From contig CM056583.1 of NCBI GenBank assembly GCA_029721435.1, positions 76,883,120 to 76,947,119 on the forward strand: a stretch of 64,000 nt of DNA, given 5' to 3'. The notes below the pieces were generated by a model. That model did no database searches. It saw nothing but the letters and a program-made list of their open reading frames with translations, and had not been told where the DNA came from. The stretch's first letter is position 1. Every line of letters starts with the position of its first letter. A program made the translations under genes and the position numbers. Shown one piece after another: positions 45,322 through 57,729 of the stretch. The stretch comes from Gymnothorax reevesii (lineage: Eukaryota; Chordata; Actinopteri; Anguilliformes; Muraenidae).

Positions 45322-46922
45322 CAACCCCAATGCCAAAATAGTTGGGACAAAGTGTAAATTGTGAATGAAATCAAAATGCAATGACTCTCAGGTCACCATG
45401 CCAATATGTTATTTACAATAGAACATAGATTACAATTCAAATGTTGAAACTGAAACATTTTACATTTTTATCCACAAAATGAGCTCATTTAAAAATTTCT
45501 GGCAGCAACAGGTCTCAAAAATGTTGGGACACAGGCAAAAAAAAAAGGGGGGGGAGGCTGAAAAAGCAAGTAATATATGAGAGAATCAGCTGAAAGAACA
45601 TTTATCAAGTAATTACACTAACTGGCATCAGGTGAGTAACATGATTGGCTATAAAAGGGATGTCTTAGAGAGGCTGAGTCTCTCAGAAGTAAAAATTGCC
45701 AGAGGCTCTCCAACCGGTGAATGCTTGCATAAAAAAAAAAAAATTGTGGAATTGTGGAAAAACAATGTTCCTCAGCATCAAATTGCAAAGGCTTTGAAGA
45801 TCTCATCATCGACAGTGCATAACATCATCAAAAGATTCTGAGAAACTGGAAAAATCTCTGAGTAAGGGACAAGGCTGAAGAACTTTAATGGATGCCCGTG
45901 ATTTTCGGGCCCCCCCAGACGCCATTGCATCACTCACGGCATGATTCTGTCATTGAAATTAATAAATGGGCCCAGTAATACTTCAAGAAACCACTGTCTG
46001 CAAACACAGTCCGCCGTGCCATCCACAGATGCCACCTAAAACTTGCAAAAAGGAAGCCATTGTTGAGCATGATCCAGAAGTGCTGCTGTGTTCTGTGAGC
46101 CAAGGTTCATTTAAAATGGACTGCAAAGTGGCCTGTGGTCAGACGAGTCCAAATTTGACATTTTTATTGTAAATCATGGGCGTCGTGTCGTCCGGGCTAA
46201 AGAGGAGAAAGACCACTTCTCTGTTATCAGTGTTCAGTTCAAAAGCCAGCATCTTTGATGGTATTGGGATGCATTAGTGCATATGGTGTGGGACACTTGT
46301 TTTAAAAAGCACCATGAATGCTGAAAGGTAAATAAAGGTTTTAGAGCAACATATGCTCCCCTCAAGATGACGTCTACTCCAGGGAAGGCCTTGTGTATTT
46401 CAGCAGGACAATGCAAAACCACATACTGCAGCTATTACAACAGCATGGCTTCGTAGTAGAAGAGTCTGTGTGCTGAACTGGCCTGCCTGCAGTCCTGATC
46501 TTTCACCGATTGAAAACATTTGGCACATAATTAAGCGAAAAGTCCGTCAAAGGAGATCCAAAACTCTCCTACAGCTGGAAACCTGCATTTAACAAGAGTG
46601 GGATCCAATTCCAATGGCTAAACTCAAGAAACGTGTCTCCTCAATGCCCAGACGCCTCCACTCTGAGTTAAAAAGAAGAGGAGATGCTACACTATGGTAA
46701 ACAGGGCCCTGTCCCACCTTTTTTGAGACCTGTAGCAGCCATCAAATTTGAAATGAGCTTATTTTGTTGATAAAATTGTAAAAATTTCTCAGTTTCAACA
46801 ATCTCTGTGGTATCTCTGTTCTATTATGAATAAAATACTGACTGGTGTGTTTTGAAAGTCATCACATTTTGATTTTATTCACAATTTACACTTTGTCCCA
46901 ACAAATTTCAGAATTGGGGTTG
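45322..46922 (+). mobile_element. Tc1-like transposon, full length, copy 2
   Basis: Begins CAACCCCAATGCCAAAATAG and ends CAGAATTGGGGTTG, followed by TA. The left TA is altered to CA. Same family and orientation as 15451-17030, but with more stops; an (A)n-(G)n expansion at 45539-45556 lies between the terminal repeat and the gene. Confidence 0.92.
45632..46700 (+). pseudogene. Tc1-like transposase, heavily disrupted
   Basis: The N-terminus (RDVLERLSLSEVKIARG, HQIAKALKISSSTVHNII) is readable to a stop at 45839-45841. A12 at 45730-45741 has expanded a lysine run. Later parts are recognisable in three frames: the first aspartate region (DESKFDIF-like, about 46142-46168), QQDN at 46403-46414, SPIENIW (46509-46527 region, here SPIENIWHIIKRK) and the final RRGDATLW ending at TAA 46698-46700. 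The spacing between the AK(W) block and the first aspartate is short in the same way as in copy 1. Inactive. Confidence 0.88.
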
Positions 46923-46924
46923 TA

Positions 46925-48885
46925 TAATATTTGTACTGTGTGGCACATACAGTAGTATCTGCAGTCATTCTGTGTTGTTGTTAGGTGGTAATGTATTATT
47001 TCATTACACGGATATATTGTGTAGAAAATCGTATTACACAGCCCTTGTCCATTTAGCTAATGTAGCTATCCTCCAAAGCATTCCCTGATCATGGAACAGT
47101 AGACATAACCAGCAGAACAACCTGATTCGGGACTAGTCGTTGAAAGCCTGATTAAAAGCCTCTTTTCATTGTTTCATCCAAATTTTGGGTTTTGGTCGAC
47201 AGCCAGCTTTAATTTGCAATTTCTGGTATCTAAAAGAGTTATATGAAGTTTTCAGAATTTTGTCCACCTTATTTTCTCTCAGACAACGCCATTTAATTGT
47301 AAGTGAGATAGTTAGCTAGCTAGCAAGTGATTCAGTTAGTAATATCCAGAATAAAATCAAAAACCAATAAGAAATAAAGGCCTACACTGATTGAATATTC
47401 ACTAGCTACAATTCAGACCTATACTACAAAATGCAGCTCAAAATATTACCACAATAATACACATAACTGCAGATTACAATTAAAAAAACAAGTATGGAGG
47501 TCACATTGGCTGACTGATGAGCACAAAGCCTTACCCCTGATGGCGGAACTGTGACCGATGCACTCAAGTACAAAGCATTGGATTGGTTGTACCTTTTGCC
47601 CTTCATCTTGTTCAGAAACGCATACAACTAACATTGTTTTGCTGAGCATGAAACATAGTGGGCCTGATGTGCCAACAATCCAATCATGAGAGCCACACAT
47701 CTGCGTGAATTACACTATTCATTTGATCAACTTCTAGCATATATGCAATCTTTTGCTTGGCATAATATAATTATTTTGTTAGGCGGTAGATAGAAAAATT
47801 ACATGTCTGAAAATTGCATTAAATGACAAAAAGCAATATGCCACAGACGGAAAAAAAGTTGTAATTGATTCTGATAACATGCATACATGCACATTTTCTT
47901 TTCTCCATAATCTGCATAAATGGACAATCTGCCTCTGATGAGCTCTCCAACCATATACTGTATATATACAGTACAAAACTCATAAGTAAATAAAGTTCTT
48001 TTTGTGCAAGTCTGAAAGCTATGTCACCTCGAAAGCATTTACAAATTGTCAGCAACTGCAGCTGTACAGTTACCTTGGGATATCAGGCATGTCTACGGCA
48101 TATACAATATGCAAAATATTTACAGTGCTTCTGTCAAACTCGATTACAGGTAATGTCCAGAACTGGTTTAAAAGCCATCTGCAGGGTCTTACAGTCAAAT
48201 TGACTTGCTGTCAGCATGATTGCAAAGCATATGTTGATAACTGCTAATTGAACAAACCCTTGATTCGTCCTGAGAAACGCAGAGCAATTAGCCTTGTGGC
48301 TCCAAGTGGGTGGTAATAAATCCCTGAGGGATCATTTAGGAGATCTTCTCAAGTGCTCTACAAGACCTGGCCCAGTGCCGAAATGAACTGTCCTGTACAA
48401 TCAGAAAACATGCCTCAAAGGTTTTTCCAAGGCGTTCTTCCCATGGCAGTCTGTTGGCGGGAAAAATCTCTCGGGTTTTAAGTTTGCAGCACATGCTGAG
48501 ACTTGGCAGGAGAACAAGGATTCACCAAAAAGAACATCCAGACATGATGCTGAGATCTTCCAAAAGAAATGCATCTGTTGCGCTATCACTATTTTCCATA
48601 TTTCTTTTAAAAATGCATAAAATCATGTCAATGCCCACACTTCATCCTCAGTGAATGCATGGGAAATATATATGTTTGCGCACACGCATTCACATATACA
48701 CTCACACATTGCTTGAAAATTTCAGCTTTGAAAATTTGTTAGGGGGGTGACTAGTAGTCACAACAGAGATGTAAAAAAGAATTACCCCTTCTAATTTCTT
48801 CTGTTTTTTCTTAAATGTCATATGCTAATGTTTCTGATCATCCAACTGATTTTAATATAAATGTGAGTAAACAAGTAAACAAAAA
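46925..48885. other. No gene recognised
   Basis: Overlapping frames at 47424-47700 (minus) have no motif. A GTTAGCTAGCTAGCAAG run lies at 47312. No repeat ends identified. Confidence 0.4.
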
Positions 48886-48984
48886 AAATGCAGGTTTTAG
48901 ATTATTATTTAATTTATTAGAGGTAAAGGGTTTTTGAAAACCTGTATCACCCATTTGGAAAAATAATTGCCCCCCTAAACCTAA

Positions 48985-50657
48985 TAACCGGTTTTGGCAC
49001 ATTCAGTCGGAACATTGCTAGGTTGACTGCCCATTAAAGGTCATGCCACAGCTTCTCCATTGGTTTCAAGTCAGGACTTTGACTCGCCTAGTCCAAACTT
49101 TCATTGTTTCCTTTGAGCTCTTCAGAGGTGGAATTGCTTGTGTGCTTTGAGTCACTGCCCTGTTGTATAGCCCAGCAGCACTTGAGCTTTTGGTCACAAA
49201 CTGATTCCCTGACATTCTCCTTTAGGATTTTTCTGGTAGAGAGCAGAATGTATGGTTCCATCAATTATGGTAAGTCACCCAGCTCCTGAAGCAGCAAAGC
49301 ATCCCCAGACCAATATGCTACCACCACCATTCTTGACTGTTGGTATGATGATCTTGTTGAATGCTGTTTTAGCTTTACGCAAAATGTAACAGGATCCATG
49401 TCCTCCAAAAAGTTCCACTTCTGACTCACCACAGATTATTATCCACAGATTAGTATCTTTAAACTCTCTTGAGTAATCAAGATGTTTTTAGGCAAATGTG
49501 AGCAGAGCCTCTGTGTTCTTTTAGGTCAGTGGTGGTTTTCGCCTTACAGCTCACCCAAGTATACAATTTTTTCTCAGTTTGATTCTTATTGTGTAATCAT
49601 TGATCAAGTGAGGCCTGCTGTACTTTATATACTACAATTGTCTAGGTTCTTTTATCACCTCTTTGATAAGTTATAGATGCTCTTTTGAGGAAATTTTGGT
49701 AGGCCAGCCACTCTTGAGAAGTTTCACCTCTGTTCCAAGTTTGTTTTTTACATTTGGAGATACTCAGTATGTTTACATACACAGTTAAGTCGAGCTACTG
49801 TAATAGCTCAATTAAGCCATGCAATTGGACTGCTGTTCTTGTCTCAGTATACATGTGCAGGACGAAATTCAATTTATTGACCCAAGCATGCCCATCTCCG
49901 CTACGATAGGAGGCGATATGCCTTTCAGCTTATTCGTGTTGCATCTGATTGACCAATTACGTGACAGACCAAACATTTGACAAAAAAGTTAGCTGGCAGC
50001 TAGCTAATAGCATGTTGAATTAATTGACTGTATAAGATCGAATGGCGAGAACGTGGATAATTTTATAGCTCTGTATGTTTAATACGGGTTGTTCGCTATT
50101 CTTTTCGTACAACTGAGATGCATCCTACCTATATGGTTATGACGTTAGCAGAAGCTTGGCTGAAATGTCCCTATGCTGTAATTTGTTTCACTTTCTATTA
50201 CCGCGGAGTGCGTTTCCCTTCTGTTAATTATGAAAATGACTGAGAACAGACCAGGACTAATAATTGTTTTAAACGGAAGTTTTGTGCAACCAAATTCTCT
50301 GTTCTTATGCCGCAGCTGTACTGAATTTAGCCCATGATTTAATCGCCGTTAGATCGCATATGGAGAGAAACCACGTCTTTGGTTGGCAATTACGATAATT
50401 GGAAAACGCGTCAAAGGAAAATGATTGAGAACTACTAATTGCAGTCAAAAAGGGATGTAACTCAGCACCCCCGCTGGCTACGCCACTGGGTCAGACTAAC
50501 GCAATGATTTGATTTTTTCTTACGTCATATAAACGCACTGACTGGCTCTCACTATGGTTGGCGGGAGGAATGGCTCCCCTTTCAAGACTAATACAGTAGA
50601 TAACAATTACTTATCTGTTCTTATATGTTCTTGAATGTCTTTAGATCGTAGCATCAT
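48985..50657 (-). pseudogene. Tc1-like transposase (second family), interrupted
   Basis: DDE transposase read on the minus strand. The start codon region is at 50655-50657 (or 50652-50654), in front of LRSKDIQEH. The helix-turn-helix part is cut by the insert: the right portion ends with a block meaning TVRAII-like at 50543-50560 and resumes left of 49762. The catalytic glutamate lies in a PMEKLWHDL motif (about 49045-49071). Compared with the family about 120 bases are missing between that motif and the C-terminus at 48985. Multiple stops and shifts. Inactive before or after the insertion. Confidence 0.75.
49765..50540. mobile_element. 776-bp element nested in the Tc1 copy, ACT target duplication
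   Basis: The left end CAGTATGTTTACATAC and the right end, whose reverse complement is CAGTGCGTTTATATGAC, are inverted repeats. ACT at 49762-49764 and 50541-50543 is a perfect 3-bp duplication. Joining the flanks restores the Tc1 order (GGAGATACTGGCTCTCAC), so the insertion point is exact. No coding capacity. CACTG-like ends with a 3-bp target suggest a CACTA/Chapaev-like family, which is inference. Confidence 0.82.
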
Positions 50658-50834
50658 GTGCTTTTTCTTGTCTATTCACATTGCCAGACAGGATCTAAGT
50701 GATGTTAACATTCAGCAGGGTTGGCAGTAATCATGTCTGGGTGTGTCTATTGAAATTAAGATGATTTCAAGAAAATTTATCATATGGTGATGGTTTAAAA
50801 TTTTGACTTCAAACTGAAAACTTGGCATCTTGTT

Positions 50835-51146
50835 TCATCAGGTAAGTTAACATATATAAATAAATAATCAAAATAATCAATCAAGTTTTATTTATTCATT
50901 TATTTATTAGTATATTTCTCCCGGCACCAAGTGTACACAGTTAGGAGTGAGAATGGGCACAGCACTGCCAACAAAAGTAATGCTTTATTCTGTATTACTC
51001 TGCAATACTTGTCTTATGTCTATTCTTATAGGACACTTTGTCAAAGAGAGTATTTATTAAAAGCATATAAGCTTGCATTGAGTTTGGCAGTATGGCTCTG
51101 ATCGAGAGATCCCTGCTTGTCCAGCGTGGAACCGAAGGCAGGGAGC
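50835..51146. other. AT-rich spacer and repeat segment left of the LTR
   Basis: TTATTTATTCATTTATTTATT at 50888; 51083-51146 is the segment shared with 38333-38405. Confidence 0.45.
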
Positions 51147-52863
51147 TGTAAAGCCCCACAAAACAATACCTAGGATGAACATTGCAGTGGGTCGAAGGTT
51201 TCACGTGTTCTTCTTGGCTAACTTTCATTTGAGCAATTTCCTGACTGGTGTGAATCAAAATATTATGGATATTTTTCTCCGTCCAAAGACGGGGCACAAA
51301 AACGCAAGGGTTACAATCAATCTGACTCCATAAAACATTTAGAATACCAAATTTAGTTATATCCTCGTTAAATATCTGACTCCAAATTAGAATTAGAATT
51401 GATAGTTTTGGGACAGCATGCGTGAATCTCGAGACAGCAATGCCATCAGACTTGGCAGTGGAAGCTATCGTCGCTCAGCAAAAACGCCCCCTGGGTTAAT
51501 AAGCGTCACTGTCGTAATTTAAATCGATGATAAGTCCAGCGGACAGAGGAAATCACCATGATAGCAGCATCAAGGCATAAGCAAAGTAGCACTTAGCATG
51601 AACGTATCACAAACCCAGGTTTATGTACACCCGAGGGCCCCTTAAGAAGATTTAATCGGGTACCGGCTTATGCGCCCAAGGGTACCTTTTTAAGAGCTAA
51701 ATCTCCAGGACCGGTATTACACATATCCTTGAGGGGTAGACCGTAATCTCAAATCTACAAGTCTAACTTAGAAATATCGGTACCTACACATGTCTTGGTA
51801 GGAATCGCCCCTTAAGTCCCGGTTGCAACAAGGCTAGAAAGAATATACAAGTGTTAAGAGTCATGGAGACCATGCAAGCTGGAAAAGGAATAACAATAAT
51901 TGAATTACCGGTAGGCACAAACTTGGATCAAACAAATCAACGCTAAGCCAATTCTCCGTTACACACAATTTAGAAAGAGAGAATAAATTCATTCCTGGAA
52001 AAGATGGCTGCCGCGCGGAACGAGGCCGCAACACGTGGCTGGGAAAAATTCAGATGCCACCTCGATCCGCCGCCCACACAAAGGCCTAAGCGGACGGAAC
52101 GAGGTGGAATGTGATTCTCCCGAACTCATCTTTGTGTGTCAGATCTTGAAAAAGAAGAGAAGAAGAGAAATGAAGAAGAGACACTCCAGTTAGAATCTCT
52201 TGCCTTTAAGCACCCAAAACCACGCCTCCGATCAAGGCGGAGGAAGGGATAGCCGAATCTGAGTTTTACTCACTGATAAGATTATTTTGCATAGAGAGGT
52301 GAGCGGCATCTGACCAAACAGGATGATCCATAATTTCAAGGGAAATAAAACATGCCCCATTCAACTCCTTGGATTCCCCCAAGAATAAAAAGACCAAACA
52401 TGATAGGAATATGTGCTAATATGATGCAGTTGTCATGGAAAAGCCTTAATATGGAGTATTATAGTCAATTGTGTTAAAAATATATAAGTGATTTCTTCAC
52501 ATGATATTGAACATAAACATATTAAGAATTTCCCAGAGATTTAGATTGTTTTAAACAAATTAATGCAACTGGACTTTAACTTCAGTGGGGATAGTGGTTT
52601 GACTTTTACAGGAGACATGAGACCCGCAGAGCTTGTGTGGCTCCGGCCCCCTGCCGTGCAGAAGCGGAAACAGAGATGCTACCCCCACAGCCAGGCTGCA
52701 AGGACATCCTAGGTTATAAAAGTTTACTGCTGGCTCTGGATTGCGCCAGATCAACCAAACATTCAGATTTTACACGCGTAATGAGCATGTGTTCCAACAA
52801 TATTATTTTTGACATTTGACATATCTGTTATGAGCAAAATCAACCAAACATTCAGGTTCTACA
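51147..52863 (-). mobile_element. Solo LTR, about 1.7 kb, copy B
   Basis: Starts (plus strand) TGTAAAGCCCC and ends GGTTCTACA, the same ends as the 19680-21279 copy. GAGC before and AAGC after agree in three of four bases. Shared landmarks run throughout: ACGTGTTC, AATCTGACTCCA, GACAGCATGCGTGAATCTC, CTACACATGTCTTGGTAGGA, ATGCAGTTGTCATGGAAA, TTATAAAA. The two copies have diverged and carry different small insertions, so they were independent arrivals or have aged a long time. No viral genes are present. Confidence 0.82.
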
Positions 52864-53970
52864 AAGCTGCTATTAACCAACAGCAACAATGACCTCAAAC
52901 TGAAGAGACATTGTTATTGAACGACAGTTAAGTCATGAAAGACAAGATTACAGAATGCTAAAAATGATGGAAAGAGCTGGGGAGGAGGAGGGATGTTAAG
53001 CGTACATGCTGCAGAGCGTCTGCTCAGAATGCGAGCTTAAGTAAACTAGCAAGCAATCATGTGACGGCAAATCAGATGACATCCATGAGCACTCAGGTGA
53101 TTCTCAAGCTCGAGAAGTGGCTCCTCTAGTTAGCAAGCTTGACTCCATGCCTATCAGAATTTACGACAAGCTTCATTTTTGCTTATTAGGCAAATATAAA
53201 CTGACATTATTCTAATGGTATTACCCAGTACCTGGAAAGAGGAAAGAACAGGATTTAAAAAAAAAAAAAAACCCCATCAAAATACAGACTCAAAGGGATG
53301 ACTTGGTAAGTACTTTATAAAGAAATGATACCCGCGTGATTAGCATGAATGATTTTCATTTATATTTGGAAATTCTTGGAAAGCATGAGATGCTGAGCAT
53401 CTGAAGTTATTTTAGTTCATCTGATATCATAATGACAGGGGTGTTTTGATCTTTAAATATTTTGATCTTGTTTTCATGCAGCGAATACACTGCTTGAATA
53501 TGAACAATTCTCTTCTTTTGTAGCATTTTAAAATCCTCATCAGTGAAACTACCTCTGGCAATGATTTTCCACGAGTTTTGAGGCCAAACATTACAATTCT
53601 GCTGAGCTTATGCCATGTGAGCCTCTAATTCCTCTTTCTCCACTGTGTTCTATGTGATGTTATAATAATCTAACAAAAGGTTGTCTAGACAGTCACTCAT
53701 TCAGCCCACTAATCTAGCCATCTGACTGTCTGTGATAATAATACTTAATGCAATACAATACTTACTATAGTATTGGTGATGGTCATCTTTAGGGCATCAG
53801 GCAGAATCTAGCTTTCATAAATAAATGAATAACATCCTATGGCAGGAGGTTTCCTGTTTATTAAAACTGGTTAATTTAAATAAATAACATAATATAATAA
53901 TATAATCATTGGTGGTCAGACTACTTCCTTTTTAGATGTCCAGGAGGCTGACGGTGCTGGGAATCAGAGA
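52864..53970. other. No gene; segment shared with 41.5 kb
   Basis: 53035-53190 matches 41500-41680. A14 at 53257-53270. TAATATAATA runs at 53886-53900. Confidence 0.4.
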
Positions 53971-54056
53971 CAATGTTGTGTTGGCTTTATTTCTTTCACA
54001 TGCTGTTCTGCTCCCGTTGTGAAATAGATTCCTTTTTTTTTTCCTTCTCTCTTTCA

Positions 54057-54404
54057 AGGATATTTAAGCGCGACAGAAATGGCCCCGAAAACGGAAAACC
54101 ATCCAACTCCATAAGAAGACGTTTGTATTGTCAACTTAGGAGGATAATGGCAGGGATTTATCTTCACAGAAAGCTTAAAATCTCAGATGAGAGAGGATGG
54201 TGGTGCTTCTTAGCTGAAATGCATATTGTGATGTGGAGATCATCATTGCACTCAGTGTCCTCACCCATTACACCCACACGCAACATTTCTGAGCGCTGCA
54301 CTAAAATACCAGTTCTACACTTTCCCATTAATGTTGTGAATATTTTTTTCTGCAAGAGTGTCATGCATTCAGATCTGGGTTTGCTGTCATATGGTTTAAT
54401 CTAA
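54057..54404 (+). CDS. Open frame after a strong acceptor-like site, unknown
   Basis: A T- and C-rich tract (54029-54056) ends in TTTCAAG and is followed by a frame that stays open to TAA at 54402-54404. Its opening is basic and polar (IFKRDRNGPENGKPSNSIRR), later parts are not distinctive. The tract plus AG looks like a 3' splice site, and the frame also extends upstream to 53973. I recognise no domain; it may be an exon of a lineage-specific or noncoding transcript or pure chance. Confidence 0.22.
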   Translation, partial: RIFKRDRNGPENGKPSNSIRRRLYCQLRRIMAGIYLHRKLKISDERGWWCFLAEMHIVMWRSSLHSVSSPITPTRNISERCTKIPVLHFPINVVNIFFCKSVMHSDLGLLSYGLI

Positions 54405-54409
54405 AAGAC

Positions 54410-55640
54410 ATTCATCAGGCAATATACCGAAATAGGTAAAGTAAAACACCAGGTCCTATGGTTCTCTCTCATTCCTGGCATCTGGACTTGAGAGATTTAG
54501 CAGAATTGAAGTTGGGTGCTGTTGTTTCTATGGCCAATCGAGTCAGTTATTACAGACCACATTTTAAGGTAGTAGCAGCGGAACAGCTTGTGGTCTGGAG
54601 GCTTTCCTCATTTAAGCTGTTGTCACAGTCTGAGGCCGTTTGAAAAGCCAAGTCATGCCTGGAGTCAAGTTGCATATCCATCGACCCATTTCAAATTTCC
54701 TCACAATCCTTCGGATGGTCATGAAAGGCCAAAACTGAGAACTCTGGGCACTGGCTGAAAACTAGGACTATACCTTAGAGAGAAATCCTGAAATTCTTTC
54801 AAGCGAAAGAACCAAACATGCAAAACCTATGAGCGGAGAAATGGCAAAGTACCACTCTAGATCACCAGTTATTGTACCTCTCAGGTGACCACAAAAACTA
54901 TTTATGACATGACCGGTTTATATATGTACCTCAGTTGAGCCGTTTTCTCCTCATAAAATGACTCAGGTGGGTAATAGCTTGTATACTTGATGTTAGTTTG
55001 CCCCTTGGAATTTGTGGTGTATTCGATTCATATTCCATATGCACTCTGTCCTCCTCCTGCCTGCACACCCAGGAACACACAAAGGGAAACAAATCTTATT
55101 CATTTATCAGTTTTACCAACAGTTTTTCATTTTCTCTCTGTTCAGAATGACAAATGGCACTGTAAATCTCCAAGTATTCGACCAGCTGTTGGCAACCAGC
55201 TGTTATTGGAGAATAATATGTCTTTTTTTTTTCGCACTCTCTCTCTCTCTCATCTCTGTCGCACCTCAAACTACTTGTCAAACTACTGCCGGCACTGATA
55301 CACAATCTTTTGCGACAATTAATACTTAAATTGGATGATTATTTTGAAAAAAAGACTTGAATATTTATGTGACCTGAGGAGTTGACCGATAGTTAGCCTA
55401 TCAATGCTGTTTTTCAGTTTTGCTCTCAGTTTTTCCTTTTTTTTCCCCAATTGTTTAATTTATTAACTAAAATGGGCACTCGCATCTGTAAACTCCGAGT
55501 AGAAATCCCAAAGAGTGAAATATTTTGAAAAACTTTGAATAATTCTCTTTTAGAATGATATAATTTTAAAAGCCATGTGCATTCTTCCCATTTTACACCC
55601 AAATCATTCACCCACACACACATGCACGCCTGCACACACG
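54410..55640. other. No gene recognised
   Basis: Two overlapping frames at 54987-55329 are shadows of a pyrimidine-rich stretch with (CT)n at 55238-55250. No delimited repeat. Confidence 0.4.
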
Positions 55641-55647
55641 AATGACG

Positions 55648-56667
55648 CTTTTCCACTACGTGGTACCGACTCTACTCCACCCCACTCGCCTTGGTACCAG
55701 GTACTTTTCTACGGGGTCATTTCCCATTAGAGGATAGTACTGCCCCAGTGTAGCTGGTCGTCATAGCGGCGCACCACGAAACTTCCGTGACGTCATCCTC
55801 AACACGACACACAATGTAGCTGCAGTTGTGTGAAGTTTACATTTATTCTTTCGATTTTGTTGAATATTTGCGTGTTCAAATCAGGGGAGGCGCACTACCG
55901 TCACCAGGTTATCGCACAAAAGTCTGGCGAGTGTTGAACTGTATTTTCTGTTTCGCTCTGAATTTGACAGCTAACAAATGAATTGTTAGGGCATGGGATT
56001 ATTAATTGATCATTGCAGAGCAGAGCTCCTCGTTGCAAATCCACAAATCGTAGGAGATGGCAGAGAATCAGAATTCATCGCTTTATGATGCGTCATTTTA
56101 TCTGTGATAACTTTAAGAGAAAAATGATTCGTCAACACCCAAAAAGTAATTTTTCTGTGCAATTTTCTTAAAACGGGGGTAGCATAACATAACTTCCTCA
56201 GGGGAATTAGTTAAGGGAGCATAACTGGACACAATACCATCACTTAATTTCGCTACAAACGGGGTCACAGGCTAAGAGATACGCATTTCATGAGTGTAGC
56301 AGCTTTGGTGAACAAGCGAAACCGTATTTGAAAGGTAAGGCAACGCACAGTATATTGAAATTGCCTAAAACAATATAAGTCGATGATCATAATAACTACT
56401 CTAATCTTGATACTTGTCAATCTAACTCGAATGAGATGTCCCAAGGTTGACTTAGGAGTCGTCTTTTGCAGTAACGATTCTCCCTGACCAATGAGTGGGC
56501 TCCAATGTTGTCACATCACATTTTAGTACCTACTAGTACCCAGTCGGCTGTTTTTGGAACCCCAGGAGAGCAGGTACCAGAAAAAGTGGTACCAGGTACT
56601 TTTTCCTAATGGAAAAGCAAAAAAGGCGAGTAGAGTAGAGTGGAGGCAGTACCGCGTAGTGGAAAAG
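55648..56667. mobile_element. 1-kb inverted-repeat DNA element
   Basis: Left end CTTTTCCACTACGTGGTACC and right end CGCGTAGTGGAAAAG are inverted repeats; further in, CTCTACTCCACC and TGGTACCAGGTACTTTT pair with AGAGTAGAGTGGAGG and AGTGGTACCAGGTACTTTTT. The interior has a CCGTGACGTCATCC site and no transposase frame. It belongs to a family frequent in fish, whose class I do not assign. Confidence 0.78.
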
Positions 56668-56669
56668 TA

Positions 56670-57515
56670 CCAAAACACACTCACACATTTCTTTAGGACA
56701 GATATTATGAATGGCATATACAAACGTTCACAGTGGTGTGATGAAGAACACAATCATGGGAATGTTCAGGTATAATATAGCATACCTGTGCTTTTTCAGT
56801 GCTGCAATGGACAACTTGAGTTCAGTGATCTACCAAAATTATTTTACTGCAAAATTTTGAAGTTTAGACCCCAGCTAAAGACAAAACCGGATAGTTTTTT
56901 TCTGCTTTTGTACCTTTCACAGAATGATAGTGGTGGAGGGATAGAACACAAAAAGAAACATAAATATGACAAACACTGTCGAGAAGAAAAATAGAAAAAT
57001 ACTGAAGCAAAAGTAAAAATACAAGAGCAGAAAGAGTTCTATATCAGGCCAGTGCATTTCATCAACCTCTCAAGAGATGGAAGAGATTCCCTGCCGAGGC
57101 AGCAGGGGAAATATATCCTAGAGTGATGGAGCCATCCCCGGCATGAACATCCCGCCTGCCACCTCCCTCGCTTCGACGTGAAGAATTTAACTTTTATTCA
57201 AACTTTACGCTGGTAGGAACTTACAGTGTCATAAATGACAATATTCACTGGCTGCTTTTTCCCATGATCATTTGATAAGAGCGTAATTAAGTCACAAACA
57301 GGCAATAAGACTTCAAACAAATCCTCGAACAAAAGTCACACACGTGTCTCTGAAGAAACAAGGACATTTTTATACCTCTCTTAGTTACAATGGTATCCTT
57401 CCAGTCACATGGATTTGGTTATCAGTCAAACGATAATTAATTATCGTGACATCTTACTGAAAATAACTAAAGAGTATCAATTTTTATCGTTAGGTGTGTG
57501 TATAATGCCATAAAG
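56670..57515. other. No feature seen
   Basis: A 68-codon frame at 56788-56994 has a lysine-rich end and no motif. ATAATTAATTATCG, a short palindrome, is at 57432. Confidence 0.4.
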
Positions 57516-57728
57516 CAGTGTTTCCCAAACCTCACCTGGCGTACCCCTTGTCCTGCATGCTTTAGACCTCTCCCTGCTCCAGCACAGGTGACTCAAATGA
57601 TTCGCTTATTATCAAGCAGATTCTGGGGTTAATTATGACCTGATCATCTGAATCACCTGAGCCCGAGCAGGGAGAGATCTAAAGCATGCAGGACAAGGGG
57701 TACGCCAGGAGAGGTTTGGGAAACACTG
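57516..57728. mobile_element. 213-bp hAT-type MITE, complete
   Basis: CAGTGTTTCCCAAACCTC and GAGGTTTGGGAAACACTG are perfect 18-bp terminal inverted repeats. The arms continue with CCTTGTCCTGCATGCTTTAG and its complement. CCATAAAG before and CCTTACAG after agree in six of eight positions, fitting an 8-bp hAT duplication that has aged. Confidence 0.9.
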
Positions 57729-57729
57729 C

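Larger units (their letters stand above)
48890..50830 (-). mobile_element. Tc1-like element of a second family, split by an insertion
   Basis: Minus-strand Tc1-type element. Left outer part includes ATAATTGCCCCCCTAAACC; the right outer part has GGCAGTAATCATGTCTGGG. These are typical of a very common fish Tc1 family unrelated in sequence to the 15- and 45-kb copies. Its coding region is interrupted by the 776-bp element at 49765-50540. Exact outer termini are blurred, so the ends are approximate. Confidence 0.8.
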
